Below are positions 41,702-49,159 of a stretch of DNA of 64,000 bases, one piece after another. The stretch is from an uncultured Victivallales bacterium. Its GTDB lineage: Bacteria > Verrucomicrobiota > Lentisphaeria > Victivallales > UBA1829. The stretch's first letter is position 1; the number at the start of each line of letters is the position of its first letter. The stretch spans positions 60,199 through 124,198 of the forward strand of contig CAKUJH010000004.1 of assembly GCA_934661375.1 (NCBI GenBank), given 5' to 3'. Made by a program: the position numbers and the translations under genes. Below the pieces are notes generated by a model. That model ran no database searches and was not told the DNA's origin. It was given only the letters and a program-made list of their open reading frames with translations.

Positions 41702-43479
41702 TCAGTGATTCTCCCCTGCTGTTTGGTGAACAGTTCCAGACGCACCGGCGTATTCAGCGGAGCGTAACTTTCCAGCAGTTTACGCAGAACGCAGGCAAAG
41801 ATGTAAAAACCGGTTCCGACACAGCAGGTCTCATCCAGAGTCAGCCGGAGTTTCCAGCCGTTTTCAAAAAAGATGCAGCCTTTCCGGATGAAGCGGAACA
41901 CTTCCGGCGCACTTTGCAGTTCCGTGATGCCGTCCAGCAGTTTTTCCGTTTCCTCGGTGTTTCGGGGCGAATAATTCCGGATCAGTTCCTTCAGAATTTT
42001 CAGCGGCATGATGTCTGACTGCCACAGCATGGTGGAGAAATGAAGGGTCAGACAGCCGGTCTTTTCCCAGGCTTCCCTGCTGCCGTCGGCGATCAGCGGC
42101 GGTGCCGGATTCCCCGGCGGAACCGCGAATCTGGCTTTCCGGACCGTTTTCGGCAGAACCGCAGTCAGAACGGCGTCCCCGCGCAGCAGAAGCGGCAGAT
42201 CCCGGTTGGAGCAGAGCAGATCCGCCTGAAACTGCATCGGCTGATTCTGGTACTGACGGATCATTTCGCCTGAAAATGAAAGAAAAACTTCGCTTCCGTG
42301 ATAGGAACTGCGGCTGTGCCGGTTGTCGCCGAGCAGCCGTTCCCGACGGTGTGCCGCAAAATATTCCCGGTCGGAACAGTCCGTGAAATCTTCGCAGTTT
42401 TCGTACAGATTGCGGACATTCTGAACATTGCGGTTGTTCGCGTCAAACAATTCAACCCGGTTCACCTGCATGATTTCGTAATCCAGCGGTGCGGTCCGGT
42501 CCGGAACCACCTGAAACTCATGACGGAGTGAAAAAGAGGTTCGTTCCGAGCGTTTGGCAAACAGATTGACTGCCGGGACGCAGTTCAGCCGGAAAGTATC
42601 ATTTTTCAGCAGATGCACCAGTTCCGTATTCCTGCGTCTGAATGTGAATACCAGTTGCAGTTTGCCGTTTTCCGCCCGCTGCAGCAGTCTGGAAAAATTT
42701 TTCAGCAGCACGAATTTCTGTCCGGCGGGGAACGCCATGAAGCGGTAAAGCTGTTCCACTCCTTCCAATTGACTGTGCTGTTTCTGCGGGGAAAGAGTCG
42801 TGTCATCCAGATCCGGAATGCCAAAAGAGACATCGGCGCATTTCTGCCAGGAAGCTCCTTGCCGGACATGGCATCCGGTCAGGTCAATCTGCAGAAGACG
42901 CTGAATTTCAGATGCTTCGGCGTCGTTCACATTCAGATGAAGAAGAAGCCCGTCCGGCGTGTCCGGAGAAATATTCTGCGGATGAACGTCAAATTCCAGG
43001 TAAAGACCGGATTCCCCGGTCAGACCATAGGACCCCAGTTCCAGTGTAAGATATTTCGCGGAACCAAGGGTAATATTGAAGAGCGGCACATCCCACAGCG
43101 TGGAAAATGTGCATGGCGTCTGAATGCCCGGTATGTTCGCCTGAAACAGCGATCCGGCGGGCAGCAGACAGCCCTGTCCAAAGTCCGGTTCCTGCAATTC
43201 CAGTACGCAATGTGAGGGCAGGGGGGCAAGAAGACGGGGCGCAGCCGAAGCCAGCACGGATTCCAGCAGACGCGGATTGCCGTCGTCAAATTTCTTCTCC
43301 ACCCGTGCCGCCAGAAAAGCGGCTCCTTCCAGCAGACGCTCGACATAAGGATCAGGGCATTCGTTCGCGGAAAGTTCAAGACGCGAGGCAATCTTCGGAA
43401 AGTCCTGCGCAAATTCGCTGCCCAGTTCCCGCAGATGTTCCAGATTCGTCTGGTAATACTCTAAAAACGTCTTCTTCAT
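41689..43479 (-). CDS. tssF: T6SS baseplate protein TssF
   Basis: 596 residues. The TssF start is typical: FLEYYQTNLEHLRELGSEFA, FPKIASRLELSANECPDPYV, then RLLEGAAFLAARVEKKFDDG. The C-terminal end is LRLTLDETCCVGTGFYIFAC, LELFTKQQGRI. The ATG at 43479 is used because the upstream in-frame start at 43497 is TTG; a GAGG lies 12 bases before it. It follows tssE by 19 bp. Confidence 0.94.
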   Translation of the reverse strand: MKKTFLEYYQTNLEHLRELGSEFAQDFPKIASRLELSANECPDPYVERLLEGAAFLAARVEKKFDDGNPRLLESVLASAAPRLLAPLPSHCVLELQEPDFGQGCLLPAGSLFQANIPGIQTPCTFSTLWDVPLFNITLGSAKYLTLELGSYGLTGESGLYLEFDVHPQNISPDTPDGLLLHLNVNDAEASEIQRLLQIDLTGCHVRQGASWQKCADVSFGIPDLDDTTLSPQKQHSQLEGVEQLYRFMAFPAGQKFVLLKNFSRLLQRAENGKLQLVFTFRRRNTELVHLLKNDTFRLNCVPAVNLFAKRSERTSFSLRHEFQVVPDRTAPLDYEIMQVNRVELFDANNRNVQNVRNLYENCEDFTDCSDREYFAAHRRERLLGDNRHSRSSYHGSEVFLSFSGEMIRQYQNQPMQFQADLLCSNRDLPLLLRGDAVLTAVLPKTVRKARFAVPPGNPAPPLIADGSREAWEKTGCLTLHFSTMLWQSDIMPLKILKELIRNYSPRNTEETEKLLDGITELQSAPEVFRFIRKGCIFFENGWKLRLTLDETCCVGTGFYIFACVLRKLLESYAPLNTPVRLELFTKQQGRITEWTM

Positions 43480-43498
43480 CTTATGAACTTGCCTCAAT

Positions 43499-43999
43499 TC
43501 ATTTCGGTTCGATCGTTGCGCTGCCGGTTTCCAGATTCAGACGGCTGATGAACAGAAATTCTTCCTGCAGAGGTGTAACGCGGAGTTTGCCGGAAATCTG
43601 CAATGCGACTTCCTGCGCAGAACTCTGCTGCTCCGCAAACGAAACGTCCAGTGAATCCGGCTGAATGCGCGGTTCGAAACAGCGGATCTGAAACAGAATA
43701 TCTGTCCGGATCCGTTCCAGTGCCGTTTCGTCGTGCGAAAATCCGCAGAAATCCGCCAGACCGAAAGCCAGCACAGAACTTGCCGCATCGGGATACGGCT
43801 GCATTTCCTGTTCCGGCAGGTGCGATCTGGAATTCAGAATCATTTCCAGATTCCGCAGCACATCCTGTTTCAGCTGTTCCAGAGACAGCACCTGCGGCAG
43901 CTTTTCCTTTTTCAGCTGCGGTTCGCTGTCGGTCAGCCGGCTCAGCAGACACGGCGGAAAACGATCCGCGGACCGCATGGTTGATTTTGCTGAACTCAT
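43499..43999 (-). CDS. tssE: T6SS baseplate protein TssE (gp25-like)
   Basis: 166 residues. The gp25-like lysozyme-fold core includes LEQLKQDVLRNLEMILNSRS, then FGLADFCGFSHDETALERI, TDILFQIRCFEPRIQ, and a beta-rich end. This order (tssE directly before tssF and tssG) is standard. It starts the sheath at the baseplate. The ribosome site is weak (AGAAG). A hairpin lies between hcp and this gene. Confidence 0.9.
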   Translation of the reverse strand: MSSAKSTMRSADRFPPCLLSRLTDSEPQLKKEKLPQVLSLEQLKQDVLRNLEMILNSRSHLPEQEMQPYPDAASSVLAFGLADFCGFSHDETALERIRTDILFQIRCFEPRIQPDSLDVSFAEQQSSAQEVALQISGKLRVTPLQEEFLFISRLNLETGSATIEPK

Positions 44000-44014
44000 C
44001 TTCTGCTATGGTTC

Positions 44015-44058
44015 AAAACCGGAATCCGCCGTCATGCAGACAGGCGAACCCCGGTTTT
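44015..44058 (-). terminator. Hairpin downstream of hcp (partial terminator or RNA-processing element)
   Basis: AAAACCGG at 44015-44022 pairs with CCGGTTTT at 44051-44058 around an inner CGCC/GGCG stem. It lies between the hcp stop and tssE. On the minus strand it ends in four Ts, so it may partly stop transcription or protect the 3' end of hcp mRNA. Confidence 0.5.
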
Positions 44059-44074
44059 TCTGTTGTTTCCGGAA

Positions 44075-44575
44075 TCAGGAATTGGTAACCTGGTCAAAGC
44101 TGGCTTCGACCGCACCATCCAGAGTGTTGTCCGGTTTGACCGGCGTAACTTTCCAGGTGATCTTCTTGGCGAAGAGTTCCACGTCTTCCACAGCCTGCTG
44201 CGCGGCGGAACTGCCGTTGCTGTCCAGCACATCCACCGTATGGACATGCGCTTTGGCAATCTTCACGTTTTCCAGTTTGACTTCGTACACGACAACCTGT
44301 TTTCCGCTGATGGCGCGGCAGGACTGGAATTCCACTTTCGGAATGTCCTTGCCGTTCATGCAGAACTGCTGGAGTTTCGGAGTTGCCTTGTCGCAGAGAT
44401 GAGTGAACGCAAACGCTTCAAATTTGCCGCGTCCGCTCACATCCGTTCCGCGTCCCAGATCGACTGACTGGACGGCACCGTGTGCAAAGCTCTGCACTTC
44501 AATCCATTTGGAATGTTTCTTGTCGAGAGATTCACCATCGATTCCGTCAATTTTCAGGAAGAAATCACTTGCCAT
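44075..44575 (-). CDS. hcp: T6SS inner-tube protein Hcp (TssD)
   Basis: 166 residues, the usual Hcp size. It starts MASDFFLKIDGIDGESLDKK, followed by IEVQSFAHGAVQS, then GKFEAFAFTHLCDKATPKLQ and VEFQSCRAISGKQVVVYEVK. Hexameric rings stack into the tube that the sheath propels. GAGGTG precedes the ATG. The gene is bracketed by stable hairpins on both sides, which fits a need for much more Hcp than baseplate protein. Confidence 0.96.
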   Translation of the reverse strand: MASDFFLKIDGIDGESLDKKHSKWIEVQSFAHGAVQSVDLGRGTDVSGRGKFEAFAFTHLCDKATPKLQQFCMNGKDIPKVEFQSCRAISGKQVVVYEVKLENVKIAKAHVHTVDVLDSNGSSAAQQAVEDVELFAKKITWKVTPVKPDNTLDGAVEASFDQVTNS

Positions 44576-44609
44576 TTTTCACCTCGTGCTTTATATTTTT
44601 TATTTCAGG

Positions 44610-44635
44610 CGGCTTCCCCGTCCCCGGGAAAGCCG
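44610..44635 (-). promoter_or_regulatory. Hairpin between tssC and hcp, likely mRNA-stabilising
   Basis: CGGCTTCCCC (44610-44619) pairs with GGGAAAGCCG (44626-44635), ten pairs including one G-T pair and a six-base loop. No T-run follows on the minus strand, so it is more likely an RNA-processing or protective 5' element for hcp than a terminator. Confidence 0.45.
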
Positions 44636-44651
44636 TTTGCCTCATTCCGGG

Positions 44652-46139
44652 TTATTTCGCACCGCTCGGAACTTTGGTGGTCAGACGCAGCGACGTGGTC
44701 AGACCTTCGAGCTGGTAATGGGGACGCAGGTAGAACCGGGCATTGTAATAGCCGGGCTGTCCTTCCACTGCTTCCACTTCGACTTTCGCTTCCGCCAGCG
44801 GATATTTCGCCTTGACTTCTTCCGAAGCGTTGGGGTCGCTGGTAACATAATTGGCGATCCAGTCGTTCAGCCACTGCTGCATGTCGGCGCATTCCTTGAA
44901 CGAACCGATTTTGTCGCGGACAATGCACTTCAGATAATGGGCGAAGCGGCAGGTTGCGAAAATGTAGGGCAGACGCGCCGAAAGGCTGGCGTTTGCGGTC
45001 GCATCCGGGTTGTCGTATTCCTGCGGCTTGTTGACCGTCTGCCCGCCGAGGAACACCGCGTAATCCGTGTTCTTCCAATAGCAGAGCGGCAGGAAACCGT
45101 TCTTGGAGAGTTCGGCTTCGCGGCGGTCCGTGATGGCGATTTCCGTCGGGCATTTCATGGCGACGCCGCCGTCATCGGTCGGGAAGGTGTGGGTCGGCAG
45201 GTTTTCAACTGCACCGCCGGATTCCACACCCCGGATTCTGGCGCACCAGCCGTATTCCGTGAAGGAACGGTCGATGTTTGCACCCATGGCATATGCGGCA
45301 TTCATCCAGTTGTATTTGCCGTTGACACCGGCTCCGGTTTCCTCTTCGAAATTGAATTCCTCCACCGGGTTGGTGGTCGGACCGTAGGGCATCCGGCTCA
45401 GGACGCGCGGCAGAGTCAGCGCAACATAACGGCTGTCGTCTGATTCACGGAAACTGCGCCATGCCGCATATTCCGGCGTACTGAAAATCTTGGACAGATC
45501 ACGCGGATTTGCCAGTTCCAGCCACGAATCCAGATTCATGATGGAAGGAGCAGCTGCGGAAATGAACGGCGCATGGGCTGCGGCGGCAATCTGGGCGATT
45601 CCGCGGAGCATTTCAATGTCCGGCGCAGTCTGGTCAAAATAATAATCGCCGATCAGACAGCCGAACGGTTCGCCGCCGGCAGTGCCGTATTCCGCTTCGT
45701 AGATTTTCTTGAACAGCGGACTCTGATCCCATGCCGTCCCTTTGTATTTTTTCAGGGTTTTGACAATATCCTTTTTGGAGATGTTCATGACGCGGATTTT
45801 CATGGATTCGCTGGTCTGGGTGTTGTTGACCAGATACGCGAGTCCGCGCCATGCGCTTTCCAGCTGCTGGAATTCTTCGTTGTGGATAATCAGATTCACC
45901 TGTGCGGAAATCTTCTTATCCAGTTCCGCGACAATTCCTTCGATGGTCTTGACGGAATCGCCGGAAACCAGGCTGGCATTTTCCAGAGCCTGACCGACCA
46001 GGGTTTTGACTGCACTCTGAACCGCAGTATTGGCTTCTTCCGATTTCGGTTTGAATTCCTGGCTCAGCAGTTTTTCGAAATCGGACATTTCAACGGTCGC
46101 TGCGTTCAGGACCTCATTCTGTTTCAATGTTTCGGGCAT
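44652..46139 (-). CDS. tssC: T6SS contractile sheath protein TssC (VipB)
   Basis: 495 residues. Highly conserved TssC stretches are seen: EFQQLESAWRGLAYLVNNTQ, GEPFGCLIGDYYFDQTAPDI, RFRESDDSRYVALTLPRVL-type region, CARIRGVESGGAVENLPTHT, EIAITDRREAELSKNGFLPL and the end YYNARFYLRPHYQLEGLTTS. It assembles with TssB into the contracting sheath. The ATG at 46139 has GAGG at 6 bases; an ATG at 46151 overlaps the tssB stop and is the alternative. Confidence 0.97.
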   Translation of the reverse strand: MPETLKQNEVLNAATVEMSDFEKLLSQEFKPKSEEANTAVQSAVKTLVGQALENASLVSGDSVKTIEGIVAELDKKISAQVNLIIHNEEFQQLESAWRGLAYLVNNTQTSESMKIRVMNISKKDIVKTLKKYKGTAWDQSPLFKKIYEAEYGTAGGEPFGCLIGDYYFDQTAPDIEMLRGIAQIAAAAHAPFISAAAPSIMNLDSWLELANPRDLSKIFSTPEYAAWRSFRESDDSRYVALTLPRVLSRMPYGPTTNPVEEFNFEEETGAGVNGKYNWMNAAYAMGANIDRSFTEYGWCARIRGVESGGAVENLPTHTFPTDDGGVAMKCPTEIAITDRREAELSKNGFLPLCYWKNTDYAVFLGGQTVNKPQEYDNPDATANASLSARLPYIFATCRFAHYLKCIVRDKIGSFKECADMQQWLNDWIANYVTSDPNASEEVKAKYPLAEAKVEVEAVEGQPGYYNARFYLRPHYQLEGLTTSLRLTTKVPSGAK

Positions 46140-46147
46140 GTTTTTCC

Positions 46148-46678
46148 TCATTTCTCTTCCGCTTTGCCGGCTTCTTCTTTTTCTTTCGCCTTCTGGGAGA
46201 GGGCTTTCATGAGCGCGGGGTCTTCCAGAATCTTGTTGATCAGTTCCTCGGCTCCGGATTTGCCGTCCATGTACGAAAGAAGGTTGGCAAGCTGTTTCCG
46301 GGCTTCCAGCAGCTGTTTGATTCCGTCAACTTTGGAAGCGACTGCCGCCGGCGAAAAATCCTCCATGCTTTCGAAGGTCATATCCACCGGCAGTTCGCCT
46401 TCGCCGCTCATGGCGTTGGGAACCCGGAAAGCGACACGCGGCTTCATGCTTTTGAGCCGTTCATCGAAATTGTCGCAGTCAATATCCAGAAAATTCCGGT
46501 CTTCCACTTTCGGAAGCGGTTCCGCCGGTTTGCCGGAAAGATCCGCCATGACACCTGTCACAAAAGGAAGGTTGACTTTCTTTTCCGCTCCGTAAAGCTC
46601 AACGTCATATTCAACCTGCACGCGCGGCGCGCGGTTTTTGCCGATGAACTTCTGTCCACTGTTTGAAGATTTTGCCAT
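46148..46678 (-). CDS. tssB: T6SS contractile sheath protein TssB (VipA)
   Basis: 176 residues. The conserved patterns RVQVEYDVELYGAEKKVNLP, FVTGVMADLSGKP and FLDIDCDNFDERLKSMKPRV mark TssB, and the C-terminal helix (LANLLSYMDGKSGAEELI) is where ClpV and TssC bind in known systems. The last 20 residues are rich in Lys and Glu. AAGGAG precedes the ATG. The stop overlaps a possible tssC start. Confidence 0.97.
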   Translation of the reverse strand: MAKSSNSGQKFIGKNRAPRVQVEYDVELYGAEKKVNLPFVTGVMADLSGKPAEPLPKVEDRNFLDIDCDNFDERLKSMKPRVAFRVPNAMSGEGELPVDMTFESMEDFSPAAVASKVDGIKQLLEARKQLANLLSYMDGKSGAEELINKILEDPALMKALSQKAKEKEEAGKAEEK

Positions 46679-46707
46679 ATTTCAGCTCCTTTTGGTTGTT
46701 TTATTTT

Positions 46708-47787
46708 TCAGGCTTCGTCATTCTGTTCATTCCGGATTCCGAAAATCTCCCGGCCTTTTTCCTGGGCGCCGGATTCAATTTCCCCCAGCAGATCCAGAAA
46801 ATTCATATCTGCCATCCGCATCGCCCGGCGTACCAGAAACGGTACGGGACTGGTCGGTTCCGCCTGCTGGAAATATTCCGCCGCTTTCTGAAGCAGCAGC
46901 AGTGCCTCCGCTCGGCTGGATGGTGCAAACTGGGATATATTCACCGCGGCTGACGGCATGGCGGTCTGCGGACGTGCCGCGGAAGTTTCCGCGGTTCCGG
47001 TTTCCGTATCAGCTGCTTCCTGCGGCGCGGCATTTTCAGTCAGACAGCAGGAACTGTAAAAATTCCGGAGTATTTTCAAATCCGCAAACAGCGCGGCAAA
47101 ATTCAGCGAGCCTTCTCCGGCATGACTGTCCACCGCCTGAACAATATCCTGCAGTGCGGCATACACCGCGTCCGCCTGTTCTTTCCGGCTCTGCATCTGT
47201 TCACTGGAAACGGCACGCATTTCCGCATGGAACAGCGCGGCGTCGATTTTTCTGCCGTCGACGGCATCCAGATCACCGGTTACAACCATCAGGTCGCGCA
47301 GTGTGTACCGGTTGCTGTCCGTCAGACGCTGGGAACGGAAATGGTTGATGAACATAATCGGATCATTGAATGTTCCCGGCGGCGGAGAGAGAATCGACAG
47401 AATGTTCAGACGTTCCGTCGGGTCGTTGTCGTCATCCGGGTCGAGCTGCGGATAGAATTCATCCCACAGATCCCGCACGAGATACCGCATCAGTTCCAGC
47501 CCATCATGGAAACCCTGCAGACCGCGCAATGCGAAACCGGCGAGGGAAAGGTACACCGCGACCCGCAGATCACGGGTATTTTTCCAGAGTTCGAGACAGT
47601 TTGCCTGAAGTTTTTTCCAGTCCGGATCACGACCTTCAATAATGGAATCGCCCATCTGACTGGGCTGCACACCAGTTGCCAGGTTTTCCAGTTCCATGAA
47701 CAACGGAGAATATTCCTCATTGGTGCCGCATCCGGAATTCGAATCTGACGAAACCGGCAAGCACATTTTTCTGATGTCAAATTCCAT
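46708..47787 (-). CDS. tssA: T6SS assembly protein TssA (ImpA N-terminal domain)
   Basis: 359 residues. The ImpA-type N-terminal domain is clear: EEYSPLFMELENLATG, then DWKKLQANCLELWKNTRDLR, VYLSLAGFALRGLQGFHDGL and DLWDEFYPQLDPDDDNDPTE. After an Ala/Pro/Thr linker, the C-terminal helices contain SRAEALLLLQKAAEYFQQAE and PVPFLVRRAMRMADMNFLDL, as in short TssA forms. TssA primes and caps tube and sheath growth. The ATG at 47787 has GGGGA at 7 bases; the in-frame codon at 47844 is TTG. It is the first gene of the T6SS operon. Confidence 0.93.
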   Translation of the reverse strand: MEFDIRKMCLPVSSDSNSGCGTNEEYSPLFMELENLATGVQPSQMGDSIIEGRDPDWKKLQANCLELWKNTRDLRVAVYLSLAGFALRGLQGFHDGLELMRYLVRDLWDEFYPQLDPDDDNDPTERLNILSILSPPPGTFNDPIMFINHFRSQRLTDSNRYTLRDLMVVTGDLDAVDGRKIDAALFHAEMRAVSSEQMQSRKEQADAVYAALQDIVQAVDSHAGEGSLNFAALFADLKILRNFYSSCCLTENAAPQEAADTETGTAETSAARPQTAMPSAAVNISQFAPSSRAEALLLLQKAAEYFQQAEPTSPVPFLVRRAMRMADMNFLDLLGEIESGAQEKGREIFGIRNEQNDEA

Positions 47788-47848
47788 TTCTGTTCCCCAC
47801 GTCCTGTTTTTCAGCCGGAAAACCGCCAGATTGCGGTATTCCAATCAT

Positions 47849-47876
47849 ACCATAACCTGTTTTATATATTTTTCAA
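47849..47876 (-). promoter_or_regulatory. Probable promoter of the T6SS operon
   Basis: On the minus strand, TTGAAA (47876-47871) and TATGGT (47854-47849) are 16 bp apart, about 60 bases before the tssA start codon. TATGAT a few bases further on is an alternative -10. Confidence 0.45.
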
Positions 47877-48001
47877 TTCAGTTTTTTACTTTTTTTTCGT
47901 TTTTTTTGCAGGAATATCGGGGTACGGAATTTGCCTTGTTCCGCGCATTTACTTTGAAAAACGATCATCATAAAAAATAAGCATCTCGTGCAATAAGCGA
48001 C

Positions 48002-48029
48002 TTGATTTTTCTTTTTGATGTGATATATT
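48002..48029 (+). promoter_or_regulatory. Probable promoter of the HlyD/RbbA/YhhJ-like operon
   Basis: TTGATT (48002-48007) and TATATT (48024-48029) are spaced by 16 bp, about 60 bases before the ATG at 48092. Confidence 0.45.
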
Positions 48030-48091
48030 TTAATTTTTGAAAAAAATACCGGAATCACAATTGCAATTCAATAAAAGAGGGGTGCAGATCA

Positions 48092-49159
48092 ATGAAGAAA
48101 AAACTGCCGCTGCTGATTGCAGCAGTCATTATCCTGGGTGCGGGATATTTTATTTACCGGAATTACCGCGAATCCGAACTGAAAAATCTTGCCGGATTCG
48201 TTTCCGGCAACGGGCGTCTGGAAGCAACGGAAGTGAGTATTTCCACAAAACTTGCCGGACGCATCGACGATATTCTGGTGGATGAAGGGGATTTTGTCAA
48301 ACGGGGGCAGCATCTGGCAAAAATGCAGACCAATGTGCTGGAAGCTCAGCTGGCTCAGGCGAAAGCTAAACACAGTCAGGCTGTTACGGAAGAATCCAGC
48401 GCCCGTGCCATGATTGACGTTCGCCGCAGCGAAGTCGAAGCAGCCAAAGCGGCGGTCCTTCAGAAGGAAAGCGCTCTGGACGGCGCCCGCAAGCGTTTTG
48501 AACGTTCCAAAGAGCTGATCAAAAGCAATGCCACGTCCAAACAGCAGTACGATGATGATGAAACAGCGTATCTTTCTGCCAAAGCGGAAGTTACCTCTGC
48601 TCGAGCCAGTGTGCGCCAGGCGGAAGCCGCTGTAACGGCGGCACAGGCGGAAGCGGAAGGCGCGAAGGCGTCCATTCAGGCGGCACAGGCGGATATCGCG
48701 CGGATTGAAGCGGATATTGACGACAGTCTGCTGCTGGCTCCGCGTGAAGGCCGCATTCAGTACCGGATTGCTCAGCCCGGTGAAGTGCTGTCGGCTGGCG
48801 GACGGGTGTTGAATCTGGTGGATCTTTCGGATGTCTACATGACCTTTTTCCTGCCGGAAAAAATAGCGGGAAAAGTCCGGATCGGTTCGGAAGTCCGGCT
48901 GATTATGGATGCCGTCCCGAATATCCCGATTCCCGCCACGGTTTCCTATGTGGCGAGTGTGGCGCAGTTTACACCGAAAACGGTGGAAACCAGCAGCGAA
49001 CGGGAAAAACTCATGTTCCGGGTCAAAGCCCGCATTGCTCCTGAACTGCTGAAAAAATATATGACACTGGTCAAAACCGGTATCCCCGGCGTGGCTTGGG
49101 TGAAACTTGATCCGGAGGCAAAATGGCCGTCCTTCCTGCAAAACACGAAAATGCCGTGA
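48092..49159 (+). CDS. HlyD-family periplasmic adaptor (YhiI-like)
   Basis: 355 residues. One N-terminal membrane helix (about 5-22) is followed by a lipoyl/barrel-sandwich half (GNGRLEATEVSISTKLAGRI, DEGDFVKRGQHLAKM). A long Ala/Glu-rich coiled-coil hairpin spans about 85-215, then the second half (LLAPREGRIQYRIAQPGEVL) and a beta-barrel domain. Adaptors of this type link an inner-membrane ABC transporter to an outer-membrane channel. GAGGGG precedes the ATG. Its 3' end overlaps the next gene by 37 bases. No TolC-like gene is nearby, so an outer channel would come from elsewhere. Confidence 0.9.
   Translation: MKKKLPLLIAAVIILGAGYFIYRNYRESELKNLAGFVSGNGRLEATEVSISTKLAGRIDDILVDEGDFVKRGQHLAKMQTNVLEAQLAQAKAKHSQAVTEESSARAMIDVRRSEVEAAKAAVLQKESALDGARKRFERSKELIKSNATSKQQYDDDETAYLSAKAEVTSARASVRQAEAAVTAAQAEAEGAKASIQAAQADIARIEADIDDSLLLAPREGRIQYRIAQPGEVLSAGGRVLNLVDLSDVYMTFFLPEKIAGKVRIGSEVRLIMDAVPNIPIPATVSYVASVAQFTPKTVETSSEREKLMFRVKARIAPELLKKYMTLVKTGIPGVAWVKLDPEAKWPSFLQNTKMP

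Larger units (their letters stand above)
47788..48091. other. Divergent control region between the T6SS operon and the HlyD/RbbA operon
   Basis: This 304-bp AT-rich stretch has no gene. It contains the minus-strand promoter for tssA (47849-47876) and the plus-strand promoter for the HlyD gene (48002-48029). Between them are long T-runs (about 47881-47910) that could be curved DNA or a silencing site. No clear inverted repeat operator was found. Confidence 0.55.

Noticed and set aside
47878..47912. T-runs upstream of tssA considered as a terminator
   Set aside because: No GC-rich stem precedes them on either strand.
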